A DNA stretch of 64,000 nt from Allolucifera butyrica (GTDB taxonomy: Bacteria; Bacillota; Negativicutes; Sporomusales; UPPP01). The notes beneath the pieces are model-generated. The model had not been told where the DNA came from. It was given only the letters and a program-made list of their open reading frames with translations, and made no database searches. Of this stretch, positions 59,741-64,000 are shown piece by piece (position 1 is the stretch's first letter; each line of letters opens with the position of its first letter). The stretch lies in contig NZ_UPPP01000068.1 in assembly GCF_900476375.1 (NCBI RefSeq), positions 23,427-87,426 on the forward strand. Reading direction: 5' to 3'. Position numbers and translations under genes: made by a program.

Positions 59741-60796
59741 TTACGAACCGTTGGCCAGACGCATAAAAGTCTCCTGATTAATGGCTCTGGCCAAGGCTTC
59801 TTCATAGGAAACAATGCCTTGGCGATACAAATCGCGCAGGGATAAATCCATGGACTGCATGCCAAACCGGGCCCCTGTCTGGATCACGGAAACCAACTGG
59901 TGGGTTTTCCCCTCACGGATCAGGTTGCGGACCGCCGGATTTGCCATTAATATTTCCAGTGCCGCTACCCTTCCTGCGCCGTCGGTCCGGGGCAAAAGCT
60001 GCTGACAGATAATGCCCTGCAGGGTGAGGGAGAGCTGAATCCGGACCTGCTGCTGCTGATAAGGCGGAAAGACGTCGATAATCCGGTCGATGGTTTGGGC
60101 GGCGTCACTGGTGTGCAGCGTGGCAAAAACCAGATGGCCTGTTTCGGCCGCCGTCACGGCGATGCCGATTGTTTCCGCGTCCCGCATTTCCCCCACCAGA
60201 ATGACGTCCGGATCTTCCCGGAGGGCCGAACGGAGTGCATTGGTAAAGGATTTGGTATCGGCATGAATTTCCCGCTGATTGACAATGCTTTTATTATGTT
60301 TGTGCAAATATTCGATAGGATCTTCCAGGGTAATGATATGGCAGGCCCGTTCCCGGTTTATCAGGGACAGCATGGCCGCCAGGGTAGTCGACTTGCCGCT
60401 GCCCGTAGGTCCGGTAACCAGTACCAGTCCCCGCGGCAGCCGGGCCAGCGCCCTGACTGCTTCGGGATGACCCAGTTGTTCCAGAGTCGGAATATTTTCG
60501 TTGACAATCCGGATGGCAATCGCCACGGAACCCCGCTGGCGAAAGGCGTTGACCCGGAAGCGGCTGACGCCGGGAATGGCAAAGGAAAAATCCAAATCTC
60601 CCGACTCACTAAACTGCTGCTGCTGTTCCTGGGATGCAATGGCTTCGAACAAAGCCGCCGTATCGCGGTAGGTCAGAGGGGGAAAGTCGGTGGGGATCAG
60701 ACTGCCGTTAATCCGTAAAATCGGCGGCACACCCACCGTAATATGTAAATCGGACGCACGGCGTTCCACCGCCGTGCGCAGTAGGGTTTCCATCAT
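59741..60796 (-). CDS. pilT: type IV pilus retraction ATPase PilT
   Basis: Hexameric ATPase that retracts the pilus. RASDLHITVGVPPILRINGSL, Walker A VTGPTGSGKSTTLAAML, ITLEDPIEY, LREDPDVILVGEMRDAET and HLVFATLHTSDA, then the C-terminal AIRNLIREGKTHQ-type AIRNLIRE motif (here AVRNLIREGKTHQL). 351 residues. Presence gives twitching or DNA-uptake capacity. Confidence 0.92.
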   Translation of the reverse strand: MMETLLRTAVERRASDLHITVGVPPILRINGSLIPTDFPPLTYRDTAALFEAIASQEQQQQFSESGDLDFSFAIPGVSRFRVNAFRQRGSVAIAIRIVNENIPTLEQLGHPEAVRALARLPRGLVLVTGPTGSGKSTTLAAMLSLINRERACHIITLEDPIEYLHKHNKSIVNQREIHADTKSFTNALRSALREDPDVILVGEMRDAETIGIAVTAAETGHLVFATLHTSDAAQTIDRIIDVFPPYQQQQVRIQLSLTLQGIICQQLLPRTDGAGRVAALEILMANPAVRNLIREGKTHQLVSVIQTGARFGMQSMDLSLRDLYRQGIVSYEEALARAINQETFMRLANGS

Positions 60797-60810
60797 TTTA
60801 TTGGCCTCCG

Positions 60811-62487
60811 TTAGATTCCTGCATAGGCGACCCGCATAACTTCTTCTACGGTTGTCAGTCCCGTCAGGGCTTTTTGTATGCCGTCTTCCCGCATGGATAA
60901 CATGCTTTCCTGAGAAGCAGTCTGGCCAATTTCATCCGCCGCAACCCGCAGGTTGATTAACTCCCGGATTTTGGCGCTGACCGGCATCACCTCATGAATC
61001 GACATCCGGCCCCGGTAGCCGGTGCGGCCGCAAGCGGAACAGCCTGTCCCCCGGTACAGTGTAATATCGCGCTGTGGTTCAATGCCTAAAAATACCCGCT
61101 CCGTAGAATCCGGCGCCGGATGGTAGGGCCTTTTACACTCCGGACAAATGAGCCGTATCAGGCGCTGAGCTACGACTCCCAACACAGAGGACGCGACTAA
61201 AAAAGGTTCCACCCCCATATCAATCAGGCGGGTAACCGCCCCCGGCGCGTCATTGGTATGGAGGGTGCTGAGAACCAGATGCCCCGTCAACGCCGCCCGC
61301 ACGGCAATGTCGGCGGTTTCCCGGTCCCGGATCTCACCGATCATGACAATGTTCGGGTCCTGCCGCAAGATCGACCGCAATCCACCGGCAAAAGTCAAGC
61401 CGGCTTTCTGATTCACCTGCACCTGATTGACACCTTCCAGACGGTATTCTACCGGGTCTTCGACGGTGATAATGTTCTTGCCGGGAGAATTGAGCTCGGT
61501 CAAGGTGGAATATAGCGTAGTGGTTTTTCCTGATCCCGTGGGACCCGTAACCAGAATCATCCCGTACGACCGGGTAAATAAATTTTGATAGCGGCGAAGA
61601 TTTTCCGGGGAGAAACCCAGCTTTTTAATATCAAGGATGACCGCTTTTTTATCCAGAATCCGCATAACCGCTTTTTCACCCAGAATCGTCGGCAGGGTTG
61701 ATACGCGGATATCGATTTCGCGGCCGGCTTCCCGCAGCTTAATGCGGCCGTCCTGAGGCAGCCGCTTTTCAGCAATATCCATGTCGCTCATAATTTTGAT
61801 CCGCGAAATAATCGCGGCATGAAGGTCCCGGGGAAAGGAAGAAATTTCTCTTAATACGCCGTCAATACGAAAGCGGACCCGCAAAGTCTTATCCTGCGGT
61901 TCAATATGAATATCGCTGGCCCGTTCGCGCACAGCCTGACTAAACAAAGAATTGACAATCCCGATAATCGGCGCATCATCGGCTGTTTGCACTTCCGCCG
62001 TTAGACCGGCCTCTTCCGGGCGAAGCTGATTCACTGCTTTCTCCACCAGGGCCGTCACGCCGTACACGGCGCTGATAGCCCGCTGAATTGCCCTTTCGGC
62101 GGCAATAACCGGTTCGACATCACAGCCGCTGACCATCCGTACGTCGTCAATTGCGAAAAAATTCGTCGGGTCAACCATTGCCAGGGTTAGTTTGCGGCCT
62201 TCTTTTTTAATGGGAATCACTTGATATTTCTCCGCCAGGGATGAGGGAATCAAATGACCTGCTTCTTTATCCAACTGTACATTTATCAGGTCCACGTGAG
62301 GCACGCCAAGCTGAAATTCAAGCACTTCAATCATGCTTTCTTCCGACAAATACCCCTGATTGATAAGCACTCTTCCCAGCCGTTCATTGGTTTTTTTCTG
62401 TACATTCAGCGCCTTTTCCAACTGTTCCGGCGTCAATAACCCTGTTTCAATTAGTAAATCGCCAAGACGCTTGCGAGTTTTCCGCAT
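60811..62487 (-). CDS. pilB: type IV pilus extension ATPase PilB with MshEN domain
   Basis: Polymerisation motor, 558 residues. The N terminus carries two MshEN repeats (RLGDLLIETGLLTPEQL... and RLGRVLINQGYLSEESM...), known to bind c-di-GMP in relatives. The ATPase core has ASDIHIEP, Walker A GPTGSGKTTTLYSTL, EDPVEYRLEGVNQVQVN, GEIRDRETADIAVRAALTGHLVLSTLHTNDA and a zinc-binding CPECKRPY...CSACGRTGYRGR. First gene of the pilus operon. Confidence 0.93.
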   Translation of the reverse strand: MRKTRKRLGDLLIETGLLTPEQLEKALNVQKKTNERLGRVLINQGYLSEESMIEVLEFQLGVPHVDLINVQLDKEAGHLIPSSLAEKYQVIPIKKEGRKLTLAMVDPTNFFAIDDVRMVSGCDVEPVIAAERAIQRAISAVYGVTALVEKAVNQLRPEEAGLTAEVQTADDAPIIGIVNSLFSQAVRERASDIHIEPQDKTLRVRFRIDGVLREISSFPRDLHAAIISRIKIMSDMDIAEKRLPQDGRIKLREAGREIDIRVSTLPTILGEKAVMRILDKKAVILDIKKLGFSPENLRRYQNLFTRSYGMILVTGPTGSGKTTTLYSTLTELNSPGKNIITVEDPVEYRLEGVNQVQVNQKAGLTFAGGLRSILRQDPNIVMIGEIRDRETADIAVRAALTGHLVLSTLHTNDAPGAVTRLIDMGVEPFLVASSVLGVVAQRLIRLICPECKRPYHPAPDSTERVFLGIEPQRDITLYRGTGCSACGRTGYRGRMSIHEVMPVSAKIRELINLRVAADEIGQTASQESMLSMREDGIQKALTGLTTVEEVMRVAYAGI

Positions 62488-62796
62488 AGGCCACCACCTT
62501 ATGTGAAGCTGCTAAAAAGATCGTTGACGAGAAGCTCTATGTATAAAAAAAACAACCGTGAGACGCAAAGAAACAAAGAACCCTGCATCCTGGCCGGTTG
62601 CACTAGTTGCTCCGCTTAGTATAAAGTGCCCATCTGATTACTAAACTTCGTCGCATCCAAGATTGTTAACGTTCTATTCTATTTTGATAACATTGTCTGA
62701 TATTCGATTTATTCAGCGTGATTCCTGCTGATTTTGTAAAGCTTTAACGCAAATTTAATTATTTGTAAAATGGTGCTTTTTTCCAAAACAAAAAAA
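62488..62796 (-). other. leader region upstream of pilB
   Basis: No gene. On the minus strand CAACCG (62595-62600) and CGGTTG (62553-62558) flank a 36-base loop and are followed by eight T, an attenuator-like arrangement about 58 bases before pilB. The region above is AT-rich and must hold the pilus promoter, but no convincing -35/-10 pair stands out. Confidence 0.4.
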
Positions 62797-62815
62797 GACT
62801 TGGTTTAACCAAATC
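62797..62815 (-). terminator. terminator after the YqeG-like gene
   Basis: GATTTGGTT/AACCAAGTC stem (one mismatch) followed on the minus strand by TTTTTTTG. Confidence 0.7.
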
Positions 62816-62825
62816 TCTTATAATT

Positions 62826-63341
62826 CTACTTTTTTCTCGGTCTGTCATTTTTACTAAACAATAAACATACGGCAAGCTTCTCGAAAAAACGGTGTATTTT
62901 CGTACCGATAAACTCCCGGCTGCTTAACGGCAAAACCCAAATCGTGAACAGCCCCAGACGATTCCCCCCCAGTATGTCGGTAAAAAGTTGATCACCCACT
63001 ACGGCTACCTGGTCCATATTCAGATTCATAGCGGCTACGGCCTGGCGAAAACCGGTTTTGGCCGGCTTGCAAGCCCGGGCCACAAAGGGAATGTCGAACC
63101 GCTCCGCTATTTCCTGCACCCGTCTTTGTTTATTATTAGACACTAAGCTGATCTTAAATCCGGCGTTCAAAAGATTACGGATCCATTCTGTAATCTGCGG
63201 ACACATCTCGGAAGTACCCCAGGGAATAATGGTATTATCCAAATCAAAAATCACGCCCCGGATGCCTTTTTGTTTTAACTCTTCCGGGTTAATATCATAC
63301 AACGAATTCACCATCAGCCCGGGATGCAATAAGTTATGCAA
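62826..63341 (-). CDS. YqeG-family HAD phosphatase
   Basis: Haloacid-dehalogenase-fold phosphatase of the IIIA group. Motif I VIFDLDNTIIPWG (about residues 33-45), motif II SLVSNNKQRR, motif III Lys in ACKPAKTGF and motif IV VVGDQLFTDILGGNRLG. 171 residues. The start is TTG 63341 with AAGGAGG seven bases upstream. Function not known in detail. Own promoter and terminator. Confidence 0.88.
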   Translation of the reverse strand: MHNLLHPGLMVNSLYDINPEELKQKGIRGVIFDLDNTIIPWGTSEMCPQITEWIRNLLNAGFKISLVSNNKQRRVQEIAERFDIPFVARACKPAKTGFRQAVAAMNLNMDQVAVVGDQLFTDILGGNRLGLFTIWVLPLSSREFIGTKIHRFFEKLAVCLLFSKNDRPRKK

Positions 63342-63376
63342 TCAAGCACCTCCTTAAAATATATCTCGTGACTTGA

Positions 63377-63404
63377 ATTATATCATGTAATATAGAAAAA
63401 TCAA
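63377..63404 (-). promoter_or_regulatory. promoter for the YqeG-like gene
   Basis: Minus-strand -35 TTGATT (63399-63404) and -10 TATAAT (63377-63382), spacer 16. The remaining gap to the rRNA terminator (63405-63545) shows no gene. Confidence 0.5.
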
Positions 63405-63545
63405 AAGCCATCCGTCTTAAAGGGAGCAATTATGTAAATACTTCTAGTCAACTTAAGGCAGATAGTCTGCGACATACAGGATATTTTCAAAGGATGCGCC
63501 AGCATCCATCCTTCCGAGTTATCATCGCAAATCCTTTATAATACA

Positions 63546-63576
63546 AAAAACGCTTATCAAAATGATAAGCGTTTTT
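63546..63576 (-). terminator. rRNA operon terminator
   Basis: Perfect 14-bp stem AAAAACGCTTATCA/TGATAAGCGTTTTT with an AAA loop and T residues after, directly following the 5S rRNA 3' end. Confidence 0.85.
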
Positions 63577-63579
63577 GCG

Positions 63580-63695
<116 letters not shown>

Positions 63696-63892
63696 ATTTA
63701 TATCCGACTGTTGATAACGCCCCATCTGCGTTGTTGTCGTTCCGGGCGTTCCCTCCAACGTACTTACCAGTACGATTCCGGTCACGTCCTCACTCCGCCT
63801 AGCAGCTGTGACATTCTGAACAGTCTTCGTATATACAAGAGAGAATTTGTTCCCTCAAAACTTCACAGAAGAAAGGATGAGCAAAAAATGAA
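63696..63892 (-). other. 23S-5S spacer
   Basis: About 197 bases between 23S and 5S rRNA on the minus strand. No tRNA was recognised. The sequence contains short complementary stretches (CGTAC...GTACG) that may form rRNA processing stems. Confidence 0.6.
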
Positions 63893-64000
63893 GTCAAGCC
63901 CTCGACCGATTAGTACCAGTCAGCTTCATCCCTTACAGGACTTCCACACCTGGCCTATCTACCTTATCATCTCTAAGGGGTCTTACTAGTCTACACTATG
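63893..64000 (-). rRNA. rrl: 23S ribosomal RNA, 3' end (partial)
   Basis: Minus-strand sequence contains GGATGAAGCTGACTGGTAC, TAATCGGTCGAGGGCTTGAC, the conserved 3' end of 23S rRNA. The gene continues beyond the right edge of the window. The 3' end is approximate. Confidence 0.92.

Noticed and set aside
62545..62605. Plus-strand ACGCAAAG (62563-62570) with TGGCCGGTTGC downstream, like a c-di-GMP-I riboswitch core
   Set aside because: The inner stems of that aptamer cannot be formed, spacing is too short, and no plus-strand gene follows; pilB is on the other strand.
63696..63892. tRNA gene in the 23S-5S spacer
   Set aside because: No acceptor stem or TTCRA loop pattern could be found.

Overview
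The window reads as chromosome of an anaerobic, diderm member of the Firmicutes, most likely class Negativicutes (Sporomusa/Pelosinus-like). This is inferred from gene content, not from a database search. Pointing to anaerobic metabolism are an [FeFe]-hydrogenase maturase (HydE), a ferredoxin-linked 2-oxoacid oxidoreductase (korDABC), a complete anaerobic (cobalt-early) cobamide pathway and lactate-racemase cofactor genes (larBC). An RND efflux pump and a PilMNO-type type IV pilus system point to an outer membrane. Shine-Dalgarno sites are strong (AGGAGG) and TTG/GTG starts are common, as in Firmicutes.

Layout. 1-3.4 kb: the start of a leftward gene, then two tandem bioB genes behind BirA-like operators, convergent with hydE. 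3.5-9.4 kb: a small unknown protein, tcdA, a cell-wall cluster (NodB deacetylase, L,D-transpeptidase, degenerate NodB protein), a WG-repeat protein and a metallophosphoesterase. 9.5-25.7 kb: one leftward cobamide operon of 17 genes (cbiD-E-T-L-F-G-H-J-XC-cobO-cbiA-cobU-cobQ-cbiB-cobS-pduX-like-cobD-cobC) preceded by a cobalamin riboswitch. 25.8-28.5 kb: korDABC. 28.7-35.4 kb: a small unknown protein, then an envelope-glycan operon (YdjC/ChbG deacetylase, flippase-like membrane protein, sugar epimerase, two ArnT-like glycosyltransferases) and a small repeat protein. 35.5-44.7 kb: an orphan adenine methyltransferase, folE2, two HD-GYP phosphodiesterases, rnhC, larBC with an attenuator-like leader, and small unknown proteins. 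44.8-49 kb: RND pump and adaptor. 49-51.8 kb: aroC-aroK-aroB. 51.9-62.5 kb: a 13-gene type IV pilus operon (pilB-T-C-A-D, four minor pilins, comFB, pilM-N-O). 62.8-63.3 kb: a YqeG-like HAD phosphatase. 63.6-64 kb: 5S rRNA and the 3' end of 23S rRNA.

How it fits together. The cobamide operon covers sirohydrochlorin cobaltochelation through corrin-ring synthesis, amidation, aminopropanol arm and nucleotide loop, but has no cobT-type base-activating gene here. The pilus operon carries two probable c-di-GMP sensors (the PilB N-terminal MshEN repeats and ComFB), and two c-di-GMP-degrading HD-GYP proteins lie nearby, suggesting second-messenger control of pili.

Most unusual items: a dispersed 15-16 bp repeat placed directly after stop codons (with a 170-bp inverted-repeat element), the larBC leader with paired UGAA-capped stems and a terminator, the first BioB with a replaced cluster ligand, and a NodB-family protein that has lost its metal-binding histidines and has a frame problem at its start.
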